Origin: Sitta carolinensis
Lineage: Eukaryota; Chordata; Aves; Passeriformes; Sittidae
Assembly: GCA_032173965.1 (NCBI GenBank)
Contig: CM063284.1
Coordinates: 129,293,625 to 129,357,624 of the forward strand
Reading direction: 5' to 3'
DNA length: 64,000 bases
Shown: piece after piece, positions 1-9,909 of the stretch
Numbering within the stretch: position 1 is the stretch's first letter
How the letters are laid out: the number at the start of each line of letters is the position of its first letter
Position numbers and translations under genes: made by a program
The notes under the pieces: generated by a model
The model's input: only the letters and a program-made list of their open reading frames with translations
What the model was told of the DNA's origin: nothing
Database searches by the model: none

Positions 1-3000
1 AGAGCTTCTGATCAGAAGTAAAGCAACATGTGAAATATGGCTGCTTTATTTCAAGCGGGTACATACCAGTTCTAACTAGTCTCCTTCCCTCAGTACTTCA
101 GGCTTGTTACTCCTGCAAAGATGAATTAATAGTGCCACTGATTCAGGTTGCATTTGTGTTAAAATGCATAAGAATCTGCTTTGATACATTTCTCACTGAA
201 TGCTGCTCTGGCAGCTCCATGATACCCCACCTACCAATTACTTTTCCTTTGAGATCTTCATGAGTAGTGAGATTGAGGCTGCTGAGAAGTATTGGGGCAT
301 TTACTGAAGATCTATTCCCTAGTGCTTGAATTGGTAGCAGAGAGACACCTGTCAAGGGAGATATGACTGGCAAATGTCTTTAAAAAGTATATTTATAATG
401 TGTGTCTAAGTGTGTTTGCATTTACACATTAATTAGCAGAAATATGCTTTAAAAATAATTATGTATGGTTAGATTACTTCATCAATTAAAACATTGTCCT
501 TTACTTCACCTTATAATTGAAGCAGTGCCTCTAGCACCCTGTCTCCTACATCCTCTTGGAGAGACAGAAAGGAGAGCTGAACTCAGATGGATTCATTGGC
601 ACTGTTACCCCATCCAGTGAAATTCCCTAACCCGGGAACTGGTGCTGCAGCTAACACTGATTGAATCACTAAACACTATTGATTTTGGCTTTCTAGAGAA
701 GCCATTCATACAGCCTAGAGTGTATAAAAGAGCTTCTATTCCCCTGAAAATGATTTAGTATAAATAACTGAAATAAATGTCAGTGGGAGATCTGTGAACT
801 TATTAAGCACAGGTAGACCTCTTGAAGTGTTGCACATAGACTGAATTTGTATATGTATAGATTTAAATAATGATACATGTATTTTCAGTCCCAAGTTTGG
901 CACAGGACCAGAATGGACCTCAGAGTGAGTGCAATACCCCAGACAAATTACATAATATGCATCTGCATAGGGAAACCCAGAGCTGAGAAACACCATGTCT
1001 GTTAATCCTACCCTAGAGGGTAGTAAAGGCTGGAGAATGCATACTTATAAATACAGACTGTGGCCTCTGGTCACTGAGGTGGTCCCTGGAGACTCTTTTG
1101 TACCCACTTTGGCAAGGTGTTTTTGTGTCTTTGAGGGTGACCAGAGCTGGGGAAAAAATGCTGCCCTGTGGTTAGAAAGCACTGTCTTGTTTATGTGCTG
1201 CATGGACACATTGCTTTCTTTGGCTGTTTAATTTGGTTGCAGGTTCCTCACAATCCAGGCAGGTTTCCAATGCACCCAGGAGATTTGTTACCTCTCACTC
1301 CTGTCTCGCTGAAGCAGGAGCATGTTTGTGGATGCTGGAAAGTAGGGACCATGTGCCTTCCCCATACTCCATCTCTGCCCACCACAGGGCACCTGAGCAT
1401 CTCCTGGTCTTTAAAAGAATGTCTTGTTTAGGCTTTTTGGAGGTGAAGCACAGAAAAATACCATGCCAGACACAGGCATTCCAAGTTAACTCTGATTCAT
1501 AGTCAGCTGCAGGCAGTAAAAATCTCTCTGTCCTCTCTGGTAGACTCTGGATCAGGCAGATACTGAGGCTCTAACAAAGTATTAAATTCTACATACGTGT
1601 GCACACACAAACACACAGTGCTTATAAAGTATATACATCATGCATTGCTTTAAATTTTTATACTAATATAGCATAATGCCAATTTATAGAGTGGATCCAT
1701 TGCTCTGTTGGATTTTGAAAAATAAAAACAAAATAAATCTTCCCTAAAAATGGACAAGATTTTTTTATGTTACATGTTCTTACGGCATGACAACCATTGA
1801 AAGAGCTATTTAGTATGTTACATGGTTTAATAAAAATAACTTGTCTGGCAACATCTGAAAGCTTTTGCAGCTGCAGGGGCACTTCTTGGAAATAAATTTG
1901 TGTTTACACAGGTGCAGCCATATTTAACAAAATTTTTTATATGCAATGCAAACAGCTGCCTGTATGTTTTCTTTGGCAGAACTCTTTCCAACTGAAACAA
2001 TTTGTATCAAACATATCTCTCTGTGATACCTATATAAACAATAGACAAAATTTCTGTGAAAGAAGGGTTTCAATAATGCACTTTTTAGATAAACTGGAAA
2101 TCAGAAGCACCTTGATTAGAAAATCCTGTCCTTTCACAAAATATTTTGCATTTGAGAAGGGCTCAGGAGTCCACCAGGGAAGTATTAAACACTCTGTAGG
2201 AAAACTCAGAGTTTTATCGAGTTAAAGTCAAGCTAAAGGATTCTATGTTCAATAAAAGACACTTGGCAAATTGAATATTTTCCTTAACAAGAGCACTGCC
2301 AGTAGTTATGTACATTATTTTATTCAACTTTTGTAATATTTTTATATAGAATGAAGTATTTCCCAAAATATTTAGTCATAACTCAATTTTCTTTTTTTTT
2401 TTTTACTATACTTTAAGTATTTAATTATAATTTTTTTCCATTGTATGAAATTCTTGTTCATTCAGAAAACTGTTATCTACTACAGTCTTAGTAACCCTGC
2501 ACTTTTCACTTCTTTGCAAATAGTCATGCTTTTGAAGGGCTGCCCTATTGCTAGCTTGCTTTCTTTTGGTCAAAATTCCATAGATTAGAAGTCTGTGGAA
2601 TTTAAATTGTGGTAAATTTAAATTAAATTAAAAGCCTTCCCTTTTCCCAATCAAAACAGTGAGTAGAAAAGAAAGATTTCTTCACTTAATTCATCTTGAG
2701 GTTCACAATTTCTTCCACTATTTGTTCACATAAAAATGTTTTCTGTTTAATTTGCAGCAAAAAAAAAGTTAATGTTAATATATGCTGCTATTGATTCAAA
2801 TTATATTAAAATATTTTTGAACACATACACAAAATACTGTTCTAACATTAAATATCGGTTTAATTATTTCATCAGTGATGAGGAAGAATTTTCTGTTCAC
2901 AGATGAAGAGCGAACTCACCAACAACACTGTCTTCTCATGAATATTTTTTTGTTCTTTTGTAACCATGCAGTATAGCAGGTGAACCCAAGCATGTGATAT

Positions 3001-3811
3001 ACTTGATCAGTCCTTTTACTTTATCAAAGAGTGAAGTGGAGAAGCTAACAATGCTTCTGGCAGCCTCACTACAACAGAAACCTTGTGTCTAGATAAAAAT
3101 TTTAATAAATTATATATTTGTGTAACTCCACTGAATTCCGCAGTGGGCTTTGTGCTGTAGTTGCATTTGTGTGCAGCTGACACAGCTTCTGAGTGCTCAG
3201 AATGACAAATCTTTGTTAGCATTGCTGCAGCTTCGCAGAAAGCCCTTTATGAAATGCAGTTTAGCCTCCCAGCACCATGGGGGTTTGTCACACTCGCTCC
3301 CAGGCAGTGTGCTGGAAACATGTTTTCAGTGAGGTCACTTGTTTGTTCTTTCCCTGTGAATTTTCCCCTCAGTATAAATACAGTCCAACAAATGACCTTT
3401 TCTTAAGCCTATTCCACACACAATATGCTCACATATCTCCACAAGATGTATTTACATATACCTATATCCCCATATAGAATGAGGCACTGCTTCACCACTG
3501 CTTGGAATTATTGCCACAGAAGAAGATTCTGTGATTGTACATTTGCTACACTTTCTGAACTGTTCTGGCCTTCTGTTTGAACTTCAATCTGATGAGAAGA
3601 GAACCCAGAAGACATATTAAAGAAAGTTGTGCTCTGTTTTTTTTATATGACTACATTAGGTGTGAGAACCAGCTAGAAAAAAAAATTCTTTTGGGATATT
3701 TAACTTCTCTTTCCATCTAAATAGCATTTAAATCATTAACTACAGTGTGATTATTTGTTTCTAGGCTTAAGAAACTCTATCATCAGACATGCCTGCACAC
3801 TGGTAATTGTG
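1..3811. other. Non-coding flank left of the provirus
   Basis: AT-rich sequence with short stop-limited frames only, none above about 95 codons and none with recognisable protein similarity. I see no exon-like structure, tRNA, CR1 tail or LTR. It could be intron or intergenic DNA. The last five bases before the provirus (3812-3816) are one copy of its target duplication. Confidence 0.6.
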
Positions 3812-3816
3812 CAAGC
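3812..3816. repeat. Target site duplication, left copy
   Basis: CAAGC directly precedes the first TG of the 5' LTR and recurs exactly after the last CA of the 3' LTR at 10543-10547. A 5-bp duplication is usual for ERVL-type integrases. The intact match shows the two LTRs belong to one insertion that has not recombined with another copy. Confidence 0.93.
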
Positions 3817-4449
3817 TGTCCTAGGGTGATGTTTGTATCCCCATTTATGTGTGTTCTGCTATGTTGGATGTTATGTTCTGTGCCTGTGAGACGGGCTCTG
3901 AAGGACAAATGTTTTGTTTTGGTTCTGTTATCAGCCTGCTTCCCCCCCACGACTGACGGGACACAGAGACGGGGCAGTACATAGTGTGGCTGTTGTTTTT
4001 TGCTGCTCTCTTTTCTCCTTAACTCTAGCTCTGACTGCTGCTTTTGCTCCTGCTCCTGCTTCGCTTCGCTCTTGCTTTGTTTTTTTCCTTTTTTTTTTCT
4101 TTTTTCTTGTAACTACTGAGACCTGCTCCGGACTAAGACCTAAGAACACCTTGTGGCCGGCAACAGCCATCCCCAGCGCCGGAGGGAGTGACAACAAGGC
4201 GACCACCCCCAAGAAAAACTCGCTACATTTGTCATCTCTTTTTCAGAGCTGTGAAAAAGTGTTGTCATCTGGTATTGTTCATTTTGTGTACTGGAGGGGG
4301 GAGGCTGTGCCTGTTAAATAAACAAGTTCTTTCCACTTCTCTCCGAAGAATCATTCCCGAACCGGCTGGGAAGAGAGGCCGTGTAAGTTTGATCTCCAGA
4401 GGGAGCTTCCTTTAGAAGTTTTCTCCCAAATTTGCCCTAAACTAGGACA
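3817..4449 (+). repeat. 5' LTR (unedited copy)
   Basis: 633 bp, beginning TGTCCTAG and ending CTAGGACA, an 8-bp perfect inverted repeat. It carries a polyadenylation signal AATAAA at 4317-4322. A pyrimidine-rich stretch with T and C runs lies at about 4008-4107. I see no clear TATA box, so the U3/R boundary is not assigned. Where this LTR differs from the 3' copy it always has G against A, so it is taken as the near-ancestral version. Confidence 0.95.
4317..4322 (+). promoter_or_regulatory. LTR polyadenylation signal
   Basis: AATAAA, 127 bp before the end of the 5' LTR. The same hexamer is present unchanged in the 3' LTR at 10410-10415, where it would serve transcript 3' end formation. Confidence 0.7.
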
Positions 4450-4454
4450 AAATT

Positions 4455-4472
4455 TGGCGCCCAACGTGGGGC
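4455..4472 (+). other. Primer-binding site, tRNA-Lys1,2
   Basis: TGGCGCCCAACGTGGGGC starts five bases after the 5' LTR end (spacer AAATT). It is the exact 18-base sequence used by retroviruses primed by tRNA-Lys1,2, such as Mason-Pfizer monkey virus and foamy viruses (recalled, not looked up). No base in it looks edited. A frame that opens here at 4454 with TTG is not a real start. Confidence 0.93.
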
Positions 4473-4552
4473 TCGAGAGAGAGTGGAAAAACCCTGTTTT
4501 GAGTATATTTTGGTTGTTACTACTTGGTGGTGGTATAAAGCATTTAATAGTC

Positions 4553-6619
4553 ATGTGCTTTCAATTTATAATGTCTCTTGGGGTGAAGGCTTGCCTGTAT
4601 TTCTGGTCCCTAGGGTTTTTTGAGATCATAATACTTCTATGGTCCCTAGGTTTATTTGCTTATCCTCAAATAGTTCTACTATTGTCCCTAATACGTAGTT
4701 TTTACAGCAGAGGGGCAGTGACCAGAATAGCCATACTGCTGGGCTTGGTGGTGGTGATTTGTAAGAAGTTTATAAATCTGCTGGGGGCTGTTCCAGGTAT
4801 GGATGGTTCATGGCTATGGTTATTTACCCAGATTGTTATGGGAGGAGTAGGGGATGAGGCTTTTCAGTCTTTGCTTTCCTTCTTCTCCTCTGAGTTTGTC
4901 ACATCACTGTTTGAGAATATTCAGTTTCCCCTGAATGTTAAAGAGACTATCTTTCTGGTCTTTAATCTAGTAAACTTCCATTATACAGTCCACAGCTTCT
5001 CTAGAATGAGGGCTGAGATTTCTAGACGGGCTGATGAGACCCCTGACCCAAGAGTAGACCCAGGTGTGGAAAATCCTGAGTGGTGTGGGAAATGGGAGGA
5101 TATGGGCCAAATCCTGAAGGAATTCTCTGACCCTATAGCCTGGGACTTTCCCCATGAACAAATTCAGAACCCAGCTGAGGTAGGGAAATACCTAAAAGAG
5201 AAGTACCATGATGATCCTAAGGAGAAAAAGATCATTGCAGTGAGCTGGGCCCTGGCATATGCTTATCGCACACTGCTAGATACTGTAGAACAGCAGACAG
5301 AAGAAGAGGGGCAGGGAGATACATCAACAGTTATCCCGGTCACTCAGGCTACAGCAAACACCCTGGGCTCAAAGCCAACAGCCAAACCAGATAGTGAGCC
5401 TAAGGCAACAGCTACAGCAGATAATAAGCCTCAACCAATGGCTGTTGCTACTAGCACTCGAAGTAGGAAGTGCACAGACAAGACCGATCGACCAGTGGAT
5501 GATGATGATGATGATGCAGGAGAAGGACCCTCAACACCTCCTGACATAAAATCAGGAGTCAAAACAACAAGTACCAGATCAAAAGCCAATATTGAGTCCT
5601 TTTCCCTGAAGGACCTTCGTGGCCTACGGAAGGACTACACTCGACGACCTGATGAATCTATAATTAGTTGGTTAGTCCATCTTTGGGATGCTACAGGTGA
5701 GGCTACAATTCTGGATGGCACTGAAGCGAGGCATTTGGGATCCCTGTCACATGATCCTGTCATCGACCAAGGAATGATGAGAGGGATTAACCCTCACAGC
5801 CTCTGGGCACGGGTCTTAGAAAGTGTAGCACAAAGATACCTCTGTACAGACAATCTTTATATGCAACAAACACAGTAGAAAACCATAGAACAAGGAATAC
5901 AACACCTGAGAGAAATGGCAGTGGCAGAGATTATCTTCTCAGATGACATAACAACTAAGAATCCAGACATAGTACCATGCACGTCTGTGATGTGGCGAAA
6001 ACTGGTACGACTTGGGCCACAAGAATATGCCTCTGCTTTAGCCATAATGAAGAGGGATGACAAGAATGAGACTGTGCTGGATATGGCAAAGAAGCTCCGA
6101 GCTTACGCAGATACTGTGCATGGCCCAACACATGCCAGAATTGCAGCGGTAGAAACACGTCTGCAAAAATTAGAGGACAAAATAGAAGAAAATCATAAAA
6201 AGCTCAGAGAAGAGATTAAAGAAGACCTTCTCCAAATCTCAACAGTACAGATCAGAAGCTCTGGTACCCAACGCAGACGTTCCCCATATGGAGAGAGAAA
6301 ATACACCCCACGAACTGAACTGTGGTTCTTCCTGCGTGATTGTGGAGAAAACATGAGGAAATGGGATGGAAAACCAACTGCTGCTCTGGCCCAACGGGTG
6401 CGTGAATTGAAAGAAGACAAGGATCAGAGAGGAAGTTCCACCAAAAGGAAAACAGCTCCAGTTGCCCGTAGCCAAACTGCCAAGTATGATGATAATGATG
6501 ACATGTCCGATCCCCTTGAAGGAACCTCCAAAACATATACCCAAGGAAAGAAGGATAACCAGGCTTAGAGGGGCCCTGCCTCTAGCCAGATAGAAGCTAG
6601 GGAAAACCGTGTTTTCTAG
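4553..6619 (+). pseudogene. gag: gag (structural polyprotein) of the ERVL provirus, broken by in-frame stops
   Basis: Gag forms the particle shell. The first in-frame ATG is at 4553, with a second at 4571; either could be the start. The product is unusual at its N terminus: strongly hydrophobic segments at about 4589-4660, 4664-4693, 4724-4765 and 4811-4855 look like several membrane spans, followed by charged sequence, a proline/threonine-rich linker and a run of six Asp codons (5498-5515). The capsid-like part runs from about 5600 through 6115. A heptad-like charged helix at about 6145-6240 looks like a coiled coil. I find no CCHC zinc knuckle. The frame is cut by TAG at 5876-5878; the same frame continues with clear Gag-like sequence, so this is probably a former Trp codon. 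TAG at 6566-6568 and 6617-6619 end the region. One of these may be the natural Gag stop, and I cannot tell which. Confidence 0.85.
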
Positions 6620-6955
6620 ACCGTGTGGATTCGTTGGCCTGGCACATCAGAACCACGAGAGTATACAGCTTTAGTTGACACTAGTGCACAGTGCACATTA
6701 ATCCCATCAAGACATGTGGGGACAGAATCTGTTTCTATTGCTGGTGTGACAGGGGAATCACAGGATTTCACTTTGGTGGAAACTGATGTGAGCCTGACTG
6801 GAAATGAGTGGAAGAAACACCCTATTGTGACTGGCCCAGAGGCCCCATGTATTTTGGGCATAGATTATCTTCGAAGTGGGTATTTCAAAGACCCAAAAGG
6901 ACTCAGGTGGGCATTTGAGATAGCGACTGTAGTGACAGAGAGCATCCAGCAACTG
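6620..6955 (+). pseudogene. pro: Retroviral aspartic protease region of pol, catalytic motif altered
   Basis: This is the N-terminal part of the pol frame and encodes the aspartic protease that cuts Gag and Pol. The motif LVDTSAQCTL sits at 6671-6700, where the family has DTG. The third residue is Ser from AGT at 6683-6685, which a single G-to-A change from GGT would give. The second conserved block, with an ILGIDYL segment, lies near 6850-6870 and looks normal. The frame is open from 6620 to 7300 and is the same frame as gag. Losing the catalytic Gly would be expected to impair the enzyme. Confidence 0.85.
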
Positions 6956-8410
6956 AACACTTTGCCTGGACTGTCCGAAAATCCATCTACAGTAGAACTT
7001 CTGAAGAGAGAAGAGCAACAAGTACCAATTGCTACTTCCATAGTGCATCGTCGACAGTACAGAACAACTCAAGATACTGTGATTCCCATCCATAAAATGA
7101 TCCGAGAACTGAAGAGCCAAGAGGTAGTCAGTAAAACCCACTCACCCTTCAACAGCCCCATCTGGCCTGTGCGCAAATCTGAAGGAGAATGGAGATTGAC
7201 GGTGGACTACCGTGCATTAAATGAAGTGACTCCACCACTGAGTACTGCTGTGCCAGACATATTAGAGCTCCAGTACGAGCTGGAGTCCAAGGCAACGAAG
7301 TGATATGCCACTATTGACATTGCAAATGCATTTTTCTCCATTCCTCTGGCAACAGAATACAGGCCTCAGTTTGCTTTCACGTGAAAGAGAGTACAGTATA
7401 CTTGGAATCGACTGCCCCAAAGGTGGAAGCACAGTCCCACCATCTGCCATAGACTGATCCAGACTGCACTAGAAAAGGGTGAGGCTCCAAAACATCTACA
7501 GTATATTGATGACATCATTGTGTGGGGGAACACGACAGTAGAAGTGTTTGAGAAAGGAGAGAAAATTATCCAAATCCTCCTGAAAGCTGGTTTCGCCATC
7601 AAAAAGAGTAAAGTCAAGGGACCAGCTCGTGAGATTCAGTTCCTAGGAGTAAAGTGGCAAGATGGACGGCGTCAGATTCCTACGGATGTCATCAATAAGA
7701 TTACAGCTATATCTCCACCAACCAATAAGAAGGAAACACAAGCTTTCCTAGGCGCCATAAGTTTTTGGAGAATGCACATTCCTGAATACAGTCAAATCGT
7801 AAGCCCTCTTTACCTAGTCACCCACAAGAAGAACGATTTCCACTAGGGCCCTAAGCAACAACAAACTTTTGCCCAGATTAAACAGGAGATCGCTCATGCG
7901 GTGGCCCTTGGCCCAGTCAGGACAAGACCAGAGGTAAAGAATGTGCTCTACTCTACAACCGGGAGCCATAGTCTGTCCTAGAACCTTTGGCAAAAGGTGC
8001 CTGGGAAGACTCGGGGTCGACCATTGGGATTTTAGAGTCGAGGCTACAAGGGGTCTGAATCCAACTACACTCCAACAGAAAAAGAAATCTTAACTACTTA
8101 CGAAGGAGTCCAAGCTGCCTCAGAAGTGATTGGTACAGAAGTGCAACTCCTTCTGGCACCCCGACTACCGGTACTGGGGTGGATGTTCAAAGACAAGATT
8201 CCTTCTACCCACCATGCCACCAGTGCTACATGGAGCAAGTGGATTGCTCTTCTCACACAGCGCGCCCGTATAGGTAAACTAAATCGCCCTGGGATTCTGG
8301 AGGCAATTACAAATTGGCCCGAAGGTGAGAATTTTGATGTCAGAGATGAAGAAGAAGAGCCAGTGACACGGGCTCAAGAAGCTCCTCCATATAACCAACT
8401 GCCCCCAGAG
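6956..8410 (+). pseudogene. pol: Reverse transcriptase region of pol, multiple in-frame stops
   Basis: RNA-directed DNA polymerase. The fingers motif with NSPIWPVRKS is at about 7150-7180, the first catalytic Asp codon at 7316-7318, and YIDD at 7502-7513, so the catalytic aspartates remain. The LPQG motif reads LPQR (AGG at 7421-7423), another G-to-A class change. In-frame stops are TGA 7301, TGA 7382, TAG 7844, TAG 7979 and TAG 8033. No frameshift occurs: every block between stops resumes in the same frame with recognisable RT sequence, such as FLGAISFWRMHIPEY after 7740. The thumb and connection region runs to about 8410. Confidence 0.9.
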
Positions 8411-8800
8411 GAAACACGCTATGCTCTTTTCACTGACGGTTCCTGTCGTATTGTAAGGATGAACCGGAAGTGGAAAGCAACTGTCTAAAGCCCCACACGA
8501 CAGGTCGCAGAAGCCATTGAGGGAGAAAGTGGGTCAAACCAACTTACAGAGCTCAAAACCGTTCAACTGACCCTAGACATTGCTGAAAGAGAAAGGTGGC
8601 CAAAGCTCTACCTCTACACTAATTCATGGATGGTAGCCAATGCTCTGTGGGGATGGCTGGAGAGGTAAAAAAAAGCTCACTGGCAACGTAGAGGAAAACC
8701 AATTTGAGCTACTGAAGAGTAGAAAGACATCGCTACCAGAGTAAAGAGGCTACCTATGAAAGTCCACCATGTAGATGCCCATGTCCCCAAAAGTAGAGCT
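8411..8800 (+). pseudogene. pol: RNase H domain of pol, catalytic Asp changed and stops present
   Basis: RNase H degrades the RNA strand during reverse transcription. The first catalytic Asp is in FTDGSC (GAC at 8435-8437). The Glu is GAG at 8549-8551. The third acidic position, in an LYTNSW context, reads Asn (AAT at 8621-8623), where the family has Asp; GAT to AAT is a G-to-A change. The last Asp is in HVDAH (8774-8776). Stops are TAA 8486, TAA 8666, TGA 8705 and TAG 8720, all in one frame and all reachable from TGG by G-to-A. Confidence 0.88.
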
Positions 8801-9748
8801 AATGAGGAGCACCAAAACAACAATCAGGTAAATCAGGCTGCAAAGATAAAGGTGTCCAAAATAGATCTAGACTAGAAACACAAAGGAGAGTTATTCCTAG
8901 CTCGATAGGCCCATGATACCTCAGGCCATCAGGGTAGAGATGCCACCTATAAGTAGACTCGAGACCGAAGGGTGGATTTAACCATAGATAGCATTTCTCA
9001 AGTTATCCACGACTGTGAGACATGTACTGCCATCAAGCAAGCCAAAAAGGTGAAGCCCCTCTAGTATGGGGGGCGATAGTCCAAATACAAGTATAGAGAG
9101 ACCTAACAGGTTAACTACATCACACTACCCCAAACACGTCAAGACAAACACTACATACTCACAATAGTAGAAGCCACCACAGGATAGTTAGAGACCTACC
9201 CTACATCTCATGCCACTGCCCAGAACACCATCCTAGACCTTAAAAAACAAGTCCTTTAAAGGCATAGTACCCCTGAGAGAATTGAGTCAGACAATGGGAC
9301 TCATTTTAAGAACAGTCTTATCAACACCTGGGCTAGGGAACATGGCATCGAGTGGGTGTATCATATTCCCTACCATACACCAGCTACAGGTAAAGTAGAA
9401 AAGTACAACAGATTACTAAAAACCCAGCTGAAGGCCTTGGGTGGGGGATCTTTCAAAAATTAGGAACAACATCTAGCAAAAGCCACTTAGTTAGTTAACA
9501 CTCGGGGTTCCACCAACCAAACAAGTCCTACCCAGTCTGAGTCCTTAAATACAACAGACAGAGATAAAGTCCCAGTAGTGCATGTCAGAGGTTTGTTAGG
9601 GAAGACGGTGTAGATCAAGTCTGCCTCGAGTACAGACAAACCCATCCGCGGGGTTGTCTTTGCTCAGGGACCAGGTTGCACCTGGTAGGTAATGCAAAGA
9701 GATGAATCAACACGATATGTACCTCAGGAAGATCTGATTGTAGGGTGA
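8801..9748 (+). pseudogene. pol: Integrase domain of pol, dense stops and altered first catalytic Asp
   Basis: Integrase inserts the cDNA into host DNA. The zinc finger His codons are at 8912 and 8927 and the Cys codons at 9014 and 9023. The catalytic triad is spaced as usual: position one at 9113-9115 (now AAC, Asn), Asp at 9290-9292 in SDNGTHF, and Glu at 9398-9400, 35 residues later. The first Asp has become Asn by a GAC-to-AAC change. In-frame stops occur at 8873, 8906, 8954, 9062, 9077, 9104, 9185, 9257, 9461, 9488, 9611 and 9686, all TAG or TAA. The frame ends at TGA 9746-9748, which may be the natural end of pol or another altered codon. No env follows. Confidence 0.9.
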
Positions 9749-9774
9749 AGATAATCAATATTTGTTGGAAAATG

Positions 9775-9849
9775 TGTAAGTGTCGAAGGTCTGGGCAAGT
9801 GAAAAAATGGAGAAGGAAACATGTAAGTGTCGAAGGTCTAAGCAAGTGA
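9775..9849 (+). repeat. Pair of 28-bp direct repeats between pol and the 3' LTR
   Basis: Copies at 9775-9802 and 9822-9849, 47 bp apart start to start. They are identical except for two adjacent positions, where the first copy has GG and the second AA (9840-9841). The repeat lies in the short untranslated stretch before the polypurine tract. Its role is unknown. Confidence 0.85.
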
Positions 9850-9892
9850 CAGATAGAAGTTTTAAAATGTATGATGTGTGGTAGTATAATAT

Positions 9893-9909
9893 GGGGATAA
9901 GGGGTGGAA
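9893..9909 (+). other. Polypurine tract
   Basis: A purine-rich run (GGGGATAAGGGGTGGAA) directly abuts the first base of the 3' LTR, the position where plus-strand DNA synthesis is primed. It has two T interruptions. The G runs here are not edited, as expected if this segment stays annealed to RNA. Confidence 0.75.

Noticed and set aside
3914..4321. 135-codon frame in the 5' LTR
   Set aside because: It lies wholly in the LTR and reads through pyrimidine runs, with low-complexity Phe and Ala stretches. The matching frame in the 3' LTR is cut short.
4454..4552. gag start at 4454 inside the primer-binding site
   Set aside because: The codon there is TTG, not ATG, and it overlaps the tRNA primer site. 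The first in-frame ATG is at 4553.
9749..9909. env gene between pol and the 3' LTR
   Set aside because: Only about 160 bases remain, filled by the 28-bp repeats and the polypurine tract.
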